Below are positions 43,456 through 51,684 of a DNA stretch of 64,000 bases, one piece after another. Made by a program: the position numbers and the translations under genes. Positions within the stretch are counted from its first letter, which is position 1. Every line of letters starts with the position of its first letter. Source of the stretch: [Flexibacter] sp. ATCC 35208 (GTDB taxonomy: Bacteria; Bacteroidota; Bacteroidia; Chitinophagales; Chitinophagaceae); NCBI RefSeq assembly GCF_001975825.1, contig NZ_MTKN01000037.1, positions 19,927 to 83,926 on the forward strand, given 5' to 3'. The notes under the pieces were generated by a model, which did no database searches, was not told the origin of the DNA, and saw nothing but the letters and a program-made list of their open reading frames with translations.

Positions 43456-43474
43456 CTTTTCAAGAGCATCCAGC

Positions 43475-44287
43475 TTATACAGCTACATTGAACTCTCTCA
43501 GCGTATCGTTCAGACTCGTCTTCAAATCTGTAGATTCTTTACGTTGACCAATTATCAGTGCGCAAGGAACCTGGTATTCACCAGCAGGGAACTTCTTAGT
43601 ATATGTACCTGGAATTACCACACTACGTGCCGGTACACGACCCTTGTACTCTACCGGCTCAGGACCACTTACGTCAATGATCTTGGTAGACTTAGTCAAT
43701 ACCACATTCGCACCCAGTACCGCTTCTTTTTCTACTATCACACCTTCTACTACAATACAACGACTACCCAGGAAACAACCATCTTCGATGATCACCGGAC
43801 TAGCCTGCAGTGGTTCTAATACACCGCCAATACCAACACCACCACTCAGGTGTACATTCTTACCAATCTGTGCGCAGGAACCTACAGTCGCCCATGTATC
43901 CACCATGGTACATTCGTCTACGTATGCACCAATGTTTACGTAAGATGGCATCAGGATCGCGCCTCTGCCGATGAAAGCACCATAACGTGCAATCGCATGA
44001 GGTACTACACGAACACCCAGATCTTTATAGTTGGATTTCAGCTTCATTTTGTCATAGAACTCAAATGGTGGGAGGTCTATGGTTTCCATTGTTTGGATGG
44101 TGAAGTACATCAGGATGGCCTGCTTTACCCATTCATTGACTTTCCAGCCTTCTCCTGTGGGTTCTGCTACCCTGATCTTTCCCTTATCTACAGCTTCAAT
44201 AACAGCTTTGACAGCATCGCTGTAAGTAGATTCCTGTAGCAGGCTGCGGTTTCCCCAGGCAGCCTGGATGAGTTCTTGTAGCTCCAT
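43475..44287 (-). CDS. dapD: 2,3,4,5-tetrahydropyridine-2,6-dicarboxylate N-succinyltransferase
   Basis: DapD catalyses the succinyl-CoA-dependent step of lysine and diaminopimelate synthesis. The protein has 270 residues from ATG 44287 (MELQELIQAAW), the usual DapD start; an upstream ATG adds 17 unrelated residues. A left-handed beta-helix of hexapeptide repeats covers about 100-240: FIGRGAILMPSYVNIGAYVD, TWATVGSCAQIGKNVHLSGG, GIGGVLEPLQASPVIIED. Length and motifs are normal for the family. A -7 element TATGTTTG lies 20 bases upstream. Confidence 0.95.
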   Translation of the reverse strand: MELQELIQAAWGNRSLLQESTYSDAVKAVIEAVDKGKIRVAEPTGEGWKVNEWVKQAILMYFTIQTMETIDLPPFEFYDKMKLKSNYKDLGVRVVPHAIARYGAFIGRGAILMPSYVNIGAYVDECTMVDTWATVGSCAQIGKNVHLSGGVGIGGVLEPLQASPVIIEDGCFLGSRCIVVEGVIVEKEAVLGANVVLTKSTKIIDVSGPEPVEYKGRVPARSVVIPGTYTKKFPAGEYQVPCALIIGQRKESTDLKTSLNDTLREFNVAV

Positions 44288-44306
44288 TGTGTATCGAAAT
44301 TTTTCA

Positions 44307-44314
44307 CAAACATA
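44307..44314 (-). promoter_or_regulatory. Candidate -7 element TATGTTTG of dapD
   Basis: An exact minus-strand TAnnTTTG match 20 bases before the dapD ATG at 44287, giving a short leader. It lies downstream of the alternative upstream ATG's flank, supporting the shorter start. Confidence 0.45.
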
Positions 44315-44388
44315 GTAAAAGAGGGGGGAATTTTTCACTGATGCTTTTCCTGATTAGCCGGAAAACACCAATGAAGGCGCCAATGCCC

Positions 44389-44470
44389 TAACCTCCCAAC
44401 CAACTACCTCCTTACCCCTCAACCTCCCAACACCCTAACCTCCTCACCCCTCAACCTCCCCACCTCCCAA
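44389..44470. repeat. C/T-rich low-complexity tract with short tandem units
   Basis: Repeated ACCTCCCAAC / ACCCCTCAACCTCC units with almost no G on the plus strand, so the minus strand is a polypurine tract. It lies between dapD and the GT4 gene and has no coding frame. Confidence 0.7.
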
Positions 44471-44509
44471 TTTTTTATTTATTACCTTTACCCCCCTTTA
44501 AACCATACT

Positions 44510-45640
44510 ATGAATATTGCTTTCGATGCCAAACGGGCTTTCCAGAATAACACAGGTCTCGGCAATTACAGCCGGACCCTGATCAGTTCTCTGGCTACCT
44601 ATTACCCGGAGCACCACTACTACCTGTATGCACCCAAACTAACAGGTATGTACAGCACCGCTGCTTTTGGCAATATGACCACCATATTGCCTCAAAAGCC
44701 ACTGCATCGCCTGCTGAAAGGACTGTGGCGCAGCAAATATGTAGTGAGTGAACTGGCGCAACAAGGCATTGATATTTATCATGGTTTAAGTCACGAGATC
44801 CCTTTCGGCATTCACAAGAGCGGTGTCAAAAGTATTGTTACCATGCACGACCTGATCTTTGAACGCAACCCGGAACAATACAATCCCATTGATGTGCAGA
44901 CGTATCGTAAAAAGGCTAAATACGCCTGCCAATACGCTGATAAGGTCATTGCGATCAGTGAGCAAACTAAACAGGATCTGATTACGTATTATAATACACC
45001 GGCAAACAAAATCGCGGTCGCTTATCAAAGTTGTGATGAGTCGTTTGGTGTACAACATAGCAAAGCGGAAATTGTGCAAATGCTGGAGAAATATAACTTT
45101 CCGAAGGAGTATTTCCTGTATGTTGGATCGTTGATTGAACGAAAGAATTTGTTAGGTATCTTACAGGCTATGGTGCAGCTGAAAGGTAAGCTGGATATAC
45201 CTTTGGTAGTTGTGGGTGGTGGCAGTAGCTATAAGAAAAAGGTGATGGATTTTATTGCCGCCAACGGGTTGCAAAAGAGCGTTATCCTCGTAAATGATAC
45301 GGTGAAATTCGCTTATAATGATCTGCCGGCTTTGTACCAGGGAGCTAAAGCGCTGATTTACCCATCTTTCTTTGAAGGATTTGGAATACCTATTCTGGAA
45401 GCGATGTGGTGCCGTACACCCGTGATCACTTCCAGTGGTTCCTGCTTTGGTGAAACTGCCGGGGATGCCGCCCTTTATATCGATCCGGCGAAACCTGCGT
45501 CAATAGCGAATGCTATGGGAGAGGTGGCTAATAACCCCGCACTCATAGAAGAGCTGAAAGAAAAGGGATTAAGACAAGCGGAAAAGTTTACAAGAGAAAA
45601 ATGTGCAGCGGAAGTGATGAAGGTGTACCAAAGCCTGTAA
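44510..45640 (+). CDS. GT4-family glycosyltransferase
   Basis: A 376-residue GT-B fold glycosyltransferase. The N-terminal domain begins FDAKRAFQNNTGLGNYSR, and TGLGNYSR is the acceptor-side glycine motif. The donor-side domain has YVGSLIERKNLLGILQA and the EGFGIPILEAM motif (E-x7-E) at about 292-302. It is cytoplasmic or membrane-associated and uses a nucleotide-sugar donor; the sugar and acceptor cannot be told from the sequence. No neighbouring polysaccharide genes point to a product. Confidence 0.88.
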   Translation: MNIAFDAKRAFQNNTGLGNYSRTLISSLATYYPEHHYYLYAPKLTGMYSTAAFGNMTTILPQKPLHRLLKGLWRSKYVVSELAQQGIDIYHGLSHEIPFGIHKSGVKSIVTMHDLIFERNPEQYNPIDVQTYRKKAKYACQYADKVIAISEQTKQDLITYYNTPANKIAVAYQSCDESFGVQHSKAEIVQMLEKYNFPKEYFLYVGSLIERKNLLGILQAMVQLKGKLDIPLVVVGGGSSYKKKVMDFIAANGLQKSVILVNDTVKFAYNDLPALYQGAKALIYPSFFEGFGIPILEAMWCRTPVITSSGSCFGETAGDAALYIDPAKPASIANAMGEVANNPALIEELKEKGLRQAEKFTREKCAAEVMKVYQSL

Positions 45641-45745
45641 ATGAGAAGATCGGCTTCGTAACTGATGAAGGTGCACCAAACCCTATAAACCAGAATCATC
45701 GGCTTTGTAACTAACAAAAGTCTACCAAAGCCTCTAAATCACTAA
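45600..45745 (+). repeat. Imperfect tandem repeat overlapping and following the GT4 3' end
   Basis: The gene end GATGAAGGTGTACCAAAGCC TGTAAA recurs as GATGAAGGTGCACCAAACCC TATAAA, and again as AAAAGTCTACCAAAGCC TCTAAA. The units also share ATCGGCTT(C/T)GTAAC and are about 57 bases long. Later units are outside the gene. Confidence 0.6.
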
Positions 45746-45782
45746 CTAAAACAAAACACCCCCGTTCCAAAGTCTATAACAT

Positions 45783-46358
45783 ATGACCACCGATTTTGAA
45801 AATGACGTAACGGCCGCTCTCGCCGCCTTAAGAACCGGAAAATTAATCCTCTACCCCACAGACACCATCTGGGGCATTGGTTGCGACGCAACCAACGAAG
45901 ATGCCGTAAAAAAAGTCTTCTCCCTTAAACAACGCCCCGAAAAAAAGAGCCTCGTCATCCTCCTCGCCGACGTAAAAGACCTCCTCAAATACGTCGCTCA
46001 CCCCGATCCGGCCATTGCCGATCTGATCGCTAATTTTGATCGCCCTACTACTGTCATTTACGAAGGCGCCCTCGACCTTGCTCCCAGTATTATTAATGAA
46101 GATGGTACCGTGGCTATCCGCCTCGTGCAGGACCCCTTCTGCCGTCACCTGGTGAAACGTCTTCGTAAACCTTTGGTTTCCACTTCCGCCAACCTGAGCG
46201 GCCAACCTTCCCCCGCTTTTTACGCAGACATTGACCCTGCCGTAAAAAATGGCGTAGATTATGTTGTAGCCTACCGACAGGAAGATACTACCCCCCGACA
46301 GCCATCCCGTATTGTTAAGTTATTGAAAGACGGTACCTTACAAGTAATAAGGGAGTAG
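45783..46358 (+). CDS. tsaC: L-threonylcarbamoyladenylate synthase (TsaC/Sua5 type)
   Basis: A 191-residue YrdC-domain protein that makes threonylcarbamoyl-AMP from Thr, bicarbonate and ATP for the t6A37 modification of ANN-decoding tRNAs. Family features are GKLILYPTDTIWGIGCDA at about 19-36, FSLKQRPEKKSLVIL, and STSANLSGQPSPA at about 137-149. It lacks the Sua5 C-terminal domain, so it is the short form. The gene precedes cca, another tRNA-acting gene. Confidence 0.92.
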   Translation: MTTDFENDVTAALAALRTGKLILYPTDTIWGIGCDATNEDAVKKVFSLKQRPEKKSLVILLADVKDLLKYVAHPDPAIADLIANFDRPTTVIYEGALDLAPSIINEDGTVAIRLVQDPFCRHLVKRLRKPLVSTSANLSGQPSPAFYADIDPAVKNGVDYVVAYRQEDTTPRQPSRIVKLLKDGTLQVIRE

Positions 46359-46405
46359 TACTCACACCCTGATGAGGAGACCATGGACTATCGGCTAAAA
46401 AAAGC

Positions 46406-46413
46406 TACTTTTG
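46406..46413 (+). promoter_or_regulatory. Candidate -7 element TACTTTTG of cca
   Basis: An exact TAnnTTTG match, followed by C as in strong Bacteroidota promoters. It lies 15 bases before the ATG at 46429 and overlaps the alternative TTG start at 46411, which it argues against. Confidence 0.5.
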
Positions 46414-46428
46414 CCGTTTTATTTAAAT

Positions 46429-47862
46429 ATGATCAGCAGAAAGCCTATTGACATACCCTGTACCTTACAGGAACGCAAAGTGTTGGAACAGATAGCGTTA
46501 GCAGCCCATGAACTGGGCATGCCCTGCTATTTGATCGGGGGGTTCGTGCGTGATAAACTGCTGAACCGCCGTACCAAAGATTTGGATGTGGTGTGCGTAG
46601 GAGATGGCATTGCCTTAGCACACAAAGTGGCTACTTACTTTGATAATGCTAAGGTGAGCTTCTTTAAAACCTATGGCACCGCACAGGTAAAATGGAATGA
46701 ATTTGAAGTTGAGTTTGTAGGCGCCCGCAAAGAAAGTTACAGAGAGGAATCCCGCAACCCCGACGTGGAACCGGGTACCCTGGAGGATGACCAGCTGCGC
46801 AGAGATTTTACTATCAACGCACTGGCTATCAGCCTCAATGAAGAAGATTATGGAAGCCTGATAGATCCATTTAATGGGCTGGCGGACATGGATGCAAAAA
46901 TTATCCGTACTCCACTGGCACCTGCCCAGACTTTCAGCGATGACCCCCTGCGTATGATGAGGGCCATCCGCTTTGCCTCCCAACTGCAGTTTACTATTGC
47001 TGACGATACCTTTCAGGCTATCAAAGAGCAGGCAGACCGCATTCAGATTATCTCCCAGGAACGTATTACCGACGAACTGAATAAAATCATGTTGTCTGCA
47101 GTGCCTTCTATAGGTTTGAACCTGTTGTTTAAGAGCGGATTGTTGAAGATCATCTTCCCGCAACTGGTAGATCTTGCTGGTGTTCAAACGGTTGATGGCA
47201 AGCGGCATAAAGAGAACTTTTCACATACCTTGCAGGTAGTCGATAATATTTCCAGAAATACAAAAGACCTTTGGTTACGCTGGGCTGCTCTGTTGCACGA
47301 TATCGGTAAACCCGCCACCAAACGCTATGAACAGGGCCATGGATGGACATTTCACGGACATGAGATGGTAGGAGCCAAGATGGTTCCCCGCATCTTCTCA
47401 AGACTGAAACTCCCTACGCATGAACCTATGCGCTTAGTGAAGAAACTGGTAGAACTGCACCAGCGGCCTATTAGTCTGACGAAAGAGAATATCACTGATT
47501 CTGCAATACGCCGCCTGCTCTTCGAAGCAGGAGAGGATGTAGAAGCCTTAATGATGCTCTGTGAAGCAGATATCACATCGAAGAACGTATCCAAAGTGCG
47601 GAGATATCTCGATGATTATGAACTGGTAAGACAGCGCATGAAGGAGATAGAGGAGAATGATCGTCTGCGTAACTGGCAACCGCCGGTAACAGGTGAGATG
47701 ATCATGGAAACCTTTAACCTGACGCCCTGCAGAACCGTTGGTGATCTGAAAAGTGCCATCCGCGAAGCCATCCTGGATGGGGTGATACCCAATACCTACG
47801 ATGCCGCTTATGCCTTCCTGCTGGAAAAGGCAAAAGAGATGGATTTGACACCAGTTAAATAA
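46429..47862 (+). CDS. cca: CCA tRNA nucleotidyltransferase with HD domain
   Basis: About 477 residues from ATG 46429. The class II nucleotidyltransferase head shows LIGGFVRDKLLNRRTKDLDVVCVG, with the GGxVRD and DxD motifs, then RRDFTINALAI (the ribose- and base-recognition motif). It adds or repairs the 3' CCA of tRNAs, which fits the tRNA-Leu gene here lacking an encoded CCA. A C-terminal HD domain (LLHDIGKPAT) has candidate phosphohydrolase metal ligands. It lies downstream of tsaC. Confidence 0.93.
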   Translation: MISRKPIDIPCTLQERKVLEQIALAAHELGMPCYLIGGFVRDKLLNRRTKDLDVVCVGDGIALAHKVATYFDNAKVSFFKTYGTAQVKWNEFEVEFVGARKESYREESRNPDVEPGTLEDDQLRRDFTINALAISLNEEDYGSLIDPFNGLADMDAKIIRTPLAPAQTFSDDPLRMMRAIRFASQLQFTIADDTFQAIKEQADRIQIISQERITDELNKIMLSAVPSIGLNLLFKSGLLKIIFPQLVDLAGVQTVDGKRHKENFSHTLQVVDNISRNTKDLWLRWAALLHDIGKPATKRYEQGHGWTFHGHEMVGAKMVPRIFSRLKLPTHEPMRLVKKLVELHQRPISLTKENITDSAIRRLLFEAGEDVEALMMLCEADITSKNVSKVRRYLDDYELVRQRMKEIEENDRLRNWQPPVTGEMIMETFNLTPCRTVGDLKSAIREAILDGVIPNTYDAAYAFLLEKAKEMDLTPVK

Positions 47863-48012
47863 AATTGTTAATTTAGTAAAGTGGTGATGTTTCTGAGTTA
47901 AGGTTTGATGATTGATATATAATAGCTTTTTGTGTATTTATAGCTATTTATGTATTATTAGCTTTAAACCAGAGACGAAGCATCCAATTATTCAATAAAA
48001 TCCTTTATTGTC

Positions 48013-48591
48013 ATGCCTGTTTTGAAATTCAGAGTTTATTGGGAAGAAGACGAAAGTGTGTACAGGGATATTTCCATTAAACCAGACCAGACATTTTTAC
48101 AATTCCACCAAGTCATTTTGCAGTCATTCGAATTTGACAATAAACATAAAGCGACTTTTTTCCGTAGCAACGATAACTGGCAACGGGGAAGGGAGATCAT
48201 TCTCGAAAAAGACAATGTAGTCCGCAAGGTAGATCCATTACTGATGGAAGAAACTGTCATTGGGGTAGCAGTGAAAACGCCTAATCAGAAGTTTATATAC
48301 CTCTATGATTTTGCGAAGAACTGGACGTTCCTGGTGGAATTGATCGGGGTATCCAAGGATGAAAATTCTAGGGTGACCTATCCGCTATGTGTAAGGAAAG
48401 AAGGGTTGGCGCCTAGCCAGTACGGTACAAAAGGACTGGTAGGTGATAAGCTGGTGGAGATGGAGGAGAAGTATGACCTGAATAAAGAGGGGATGAGTGA
48501 AGATGGATTTGGCGAAGAAGGAGAGGAGGATGAAAACAGTGAAGCGGATGATGAAGGAATGGAGGATGCCGGCAGTGAAGACATGTATTAA
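48013..48591 (+). CDS. Plasmid pRiA4b ORF-3-like protein with acidic tail
   Basis: A 192-residue protein. LKFRVYWEEDESVYRDISIKPDQTFLQFHQVIL and then LYDFAKNWTFLVELIGV match the pRiA4b ORF-3-like domain, a ubiquitin-like/beta-grasp fold known from plasmid and transposon passenger genes. The C-terminal 35 residues are very acidic. It lies between cca and miaA (5 bases before miaA) and may be co-transcribed with the latter. The function is unknown. Confidence 0.75.
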   Translation: MPVLKFRVYWEEDESVYRDISIKPDQTFLQFHQVILQSFEFDNKHKATFFRSNDNWQRGREIILEKDNVVRKVDPLLMEETVIGVAVKTPNQKFIYLYDFAKNWTFLVELIGVSKDENSRVTYPLCVRKEGLAPSQYGTKGLVGDKLVEMEEKYDLNKEGMSEDGFGEEGEEDENSEADDEGMEDAGSEDMY

Positions 48592-48596
48592 TTTAC

Positions 48597-49499
48597 ATGA
48601 GAGATAAGAAAGTAATCGTAATAGCAGGTCCTACGGCTGCCGGAAAAACGGCGATGGCTGTACGGGTAGCCCAATATTTTAATACCGCGGTAATATCTGC
48701 AGACTCCAGGCAGTGCTACAGAGAGATCAGTATCGGCACGGCAAAGCCCGGTGCTGCTGAGTTGGCGGCTGTACCCCATTATTTTATCAATTCTCATAGC
48801 ATTCGTGAAGAAGTGAATGCAGGTATCTTTGAGAAGTTAGCATTACAATATGCAGAGGAAGTGTGGAGGAACAATGATGTCGTCGTGCTTTGTGGCGGTA
48901 CAGGTCTGTATATAAAAGCCTTTTGTGAAGGAATTGATGATATACCTGCTGCGCCAACGGAAGTTAGACAATCCATTATTTCACAGTATGTGCAGGAAGG
49001 ATTGACGTGGTTGCAGGAAGAAGTGAAAGCGAAAGATCCCGGGTTTTATGCCGTGGGCGAAATCCAGAACCCGCAACGATTAATGAGGGCCCTGGAAGTT
49101 TTTGAAACTACCGGAAAGTCGATTTTGGAATTCCGGACAGGAAATAAAACCAACAGGGATTTTGAAATTATCAAGACGGGGATTGAGTTGGAGAAGCCAC
49201 AGTTGCATGCTAATATTGAAACAAGGGTGAGGCAGATGATGAAGGATGGATTGGTAGAAGAGGTGCGATCAGTGCAGGAATTCAGGAGTCATAATGCTTT
49301 GCAGACGGTGGGGTATTCGGAGATATTTGATTACCTGGATGGGAAGACCACGCTGCAGGAAGCCGAAGAATTAGTAGTCATTCACACCAGGCAGTATGCG
49401 AAAAGACAAATGACGTGGTTTAAAAAAGATAAAGAAATTAAGTGGTATGAAAGAGGAGAGGGGTTGTTGGAAGATATAAAAAAAACGCTTGGGCCGTAG
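48597..49499 (+). CDS. miaA: tRNA dimethylallyltransferase
   Basis: A 300-residue protein. MiaA transfers a dimethylallyl group to A37 of tRNAs reading UNN codons. The P-loop GPTAAGKT is at about 11-18, followed by SADSRQCYREISIGTAKP, GGTGLYIKAFCEGID and HTRQYAKRQMTWFK, all MiaA landmarks. Length is normal. It starts 5 bases after the pRiA4b-like gene. Confidence 0.95.
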   Translation: MRDKKVIVIAGPTAAGKTAMAVRVAQYFNTAVISADSRQCYREISIGTAKPGAAELAAVPHYFINSHSIREEVNAGIFEKLALQYAEEVWRNNDVVVLCGGTGLYIKAFCEGIDDIPAAPTEVRQSIISQYVQEGLTWLQEEVKAKDPGFYAVGEIQNPQRLMRALEVFETTGKSILEFRTGNKTNRDFEIIKTGIELEKPQLHANIETRVRQMMKDGLVEEVRSVQEFRSHNALQTVGYSEIFDYLDGKTTLQEAEELVVIHTRQYAKRQMTWFKKDKEIKWYERGEGLLEDIKKTLGP

Positions 49500-49506
49500 C
49501 CCAAGC
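49487..49506. terminator. Terminator shared by miaA and the convergent DUF3857 gene
   Basis: GCTTGGGC and GCCCAAGC are perfect 8-base arms around CGTA. The stem overlaps the miaA stop and lies 3 bases before the convergent gene's stop, with A/T-runs on both sides. Confidence 0.65.
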
Positions 49507-49508
49507 AT

Positions 49509-51671
49509 TTATATTTTCTTCAGCAACACCTTCTGCTTCGTAAAATCCGCCGCCGCATCCATAAACGCCATCATCTGCCCCCACGCACCTACTGTCTCAT
49601 GCTGATGATTATAACTCTTCGTAATATTCACCACCAGCTTATTCCCCTCTACCTTCGAACTACTCACAAACTGCCCGGTCTCATTGATCACTGACTTATT
49701 CAGATTCTCCACACCCTCCAATGTATACCCCTCCGGAATATTCACCCACACCTCATAAGACACCGTCCGCGGAAACGCCATATGCACATCATAAGTACGC
49801 TTCCTTTCTTCAGGTGTCAATTCTATCTGACCTGTGATCAGTTTTCCGATATCCAGCATATAATTATTCCCCGCCTTCTTTACAAAACCATCCATGGTAA
49901 ATGACTGATGCATCGTAAACGGCTTATTCTGTTTCTCCAGTCCCTGATCCGCCACTTTATAATAAGTCACCGCCGTAGGCTGAATACTATAATCTGTATA
50001 GATATTATCTTTCACCGTTTCATCCATATCTTTCCGTGCCTTTGCAAACGCCGCCTTGTATTCTGGAAACCGCCTTTTATCTGCTGTTAGATCACGCTCG
50101 AAAGTGGTAGACATACTCAATGTTTTTCTTTCCTCTTCCAACATATCTTCATACAGCAACATATCTACATACTGATAACGATATTGTCCTTTTGCACGTA
50201 TCATCCTGTCAATATTCAGCGTTTGCAGGTTCTCTGCATTAAAACTGATATTCAGTTTCTCAGCATCTACATTCTGCGCCGCAGTACTTACAGGCAATGT
50301 GATCTTTCTGAAACTGGATGATTTTTCCCCTTTGCTCCCCGTCACACTTACCGCATAAGCTTCCTGTCCTTCCAGTCCGGTCGGCAACTCATCAGGATAA
50401 CTAAACATAGATCCCAGGTAGCAATACATAGGTTGATCATCTGGTTTAGCAATGATAAAATATTCCAGGTCATCCAGTGAAACCGCATCCTGCAGCGTAC
50501 CTACACTACGTGGCACCGCCGCTGCCAGATCTGTATCAATATCATACTTCAATAATAACTGACGAAATGCATTGGCCACAAAGTGAGACCTTGGTGAATA
50601 TAATTTCCTGTTCTGTCCTACTTCTATATCCGCGCCCAGGCCCCCCTGCTCACGGTAAAGCGCTGCATAACGAATGTAATAATATGCCAGTTCCGCTATC
50701 TCTCTCTTCGACATATCTGTTTTGTTATGTACCTTCTTGTAATTGCTAAGTACATCCGGAAACTCCTTCAGGATAGCTGGCAGCGCCATATACTGCGCTC
50801 CTACACTGATGATCCGGTAAGTCAGGTATTCCTTGATATCTTTCTCATTTACCCCATTCACCATGTCTTCCGCAATATTGTAAGTCAACCTTAATGTCGG
50901 CAGACTACGATTGGCATACAACCAGCGCTCATCCGTAATTTTAGGTACATCTTTTTTATGAATAGAGAATACGTAGTCTTCATCTTCCTTTGTACGCTTC
51001 AACACACTTGAATCATCATTGAGGTATCTCCATGACACACCCATTTTCCTGAAAACCCTGATGTCCAGTGCAAAGTCCAGCATCGGGTATTTCTCACCAA
51101 TACTGTAATCCAATGGATCCGGATTCGTAAACCAGCTAGCCGCATCTTTATTGATCCGTACATAATAGTCGATGATATCGCCTACCTGCAGGTCAGCAAT
51201 TGCGATCTTCTGTTTTTTATCATCCTTTTCATCCTTTACATTGACCGCATCATTCATGTCTATATCTCGCTGCTGGCCATTTGGCTTGATCACACGAATG
51301 CCCATAAAGGATACCAGTTTGTACCCGCGCGCCCAGCTGCTGCTCTTCAGTTTCTGGATATTGAATTCAGAATATTCTTCCAGCGCTGCCTTATCCTGGA
51401 TCTTAACACGCTCGTGCAAGGTCGTGGTAATATGATCTTTGCGCCGGCTATGATCCGCATCCAGCGAGAACTTCACTGCAAGTATCACTGCCGATTCATT
51501 CTGATATTTTTCAGGCACTACTGTTTGTGCAAAGGCTGGATCTTTCGCATCCTGTACTTCTTTTTTTACCTCATCAGCTTCTGCCTGATAGGCTCTTTCC
51601 TGTTTTGACTGTGCCTGAATATGCAGGCCTGTGGTGAATAGCAGGGCCGTAATGACAATGCTTCTATACAT
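49509..51671 (-). CDS. Secreted DUF3857-type protein with degenerate transglutaminase region
   Basis: A 720-residue protein. The signal peptide is residues 1-21 (ending HIQAQ). A DUF3857-type N-terminal beta-rich domain lies at about 60-300 (LQVGDIIDYYVRI). The middle helical part (about 320-400) sits where a transglutaminase domain would be but lacks the Cys-containing GDCK motif, so catalysis looks lost. The C-terminal part is a second beta-rich domain. It is followed upstream by a related protein with an intact triad; the pair may act together at the cell surface. The substrate is unknown. Confidence 0.75.
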   Translation of the reverse strand: MYRSIVITALLFTTGLHIQAQSKQERAYQAEADEVKKEVQDAKDPAFAQTVVPEKYQNESAVILAVKFSLDADHSRRKDHITTTLHERVKIQDKAALEEYSEFNIQKLKSSSWARGYKLVSFMGIRVIKPNGQQRDIDMNDAVNVKDEKDDKKQKIAIADLQVGDIIDYYVRINKDAASWFTNPDPLDYSIGEKYPMLDFALDIRVFRKMGVSWRYLNDDSSVLKRTKEDEDYVFSIHKKDVPKITDERWLYANRSLPTLRLTYNIAEDMVNGVNEKDIKEYLTYRIISVGAQYMALPAILKEFPDVLSNYKKVHNKTDMSKREIAELAYYYIRYAALYREQGGLGADIEVGQNRKLYSPRSHFVANAFRQLLLKYDIDTDLAAAVPRSVGTLQDAVSLDDLEYFIIAKPDDQPMYCYLGSMFSYPDELPTGLEGQEAYAVSVTGSKGEKSSSFRKITLPVSTAAQNVDAEKLNISFNAENLQTLNIDRMIRAKGQYRYQYVDMLLYEDMLEEERKTLSMSTTFERDLTADKRRFPEYKAAFAKARKDMDETVKDNIYTDYSIQPTAVTYYKVADQGLEKQNKPFTMHQSFTMDGFVKKAGNNYMLDIGKLITGQIELTPEERKRTYDVHMAFPRTVSYEVWVNIPEGYTLEGVENLNKSVINETGQFVSSSKVEGNKLVVNITKSYNHQHETVGAWGQMMAFMDAAADFTKQKVLLKKI

Positions 51672-51684
51672 AGGTTGTTCTATT

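Noticed and set aside
44288..44338. Longer dapD start at 44338
   Set aside because: The extra 17 residues are unlike DapD N-termini, and a -7 promoter element lies inside them.
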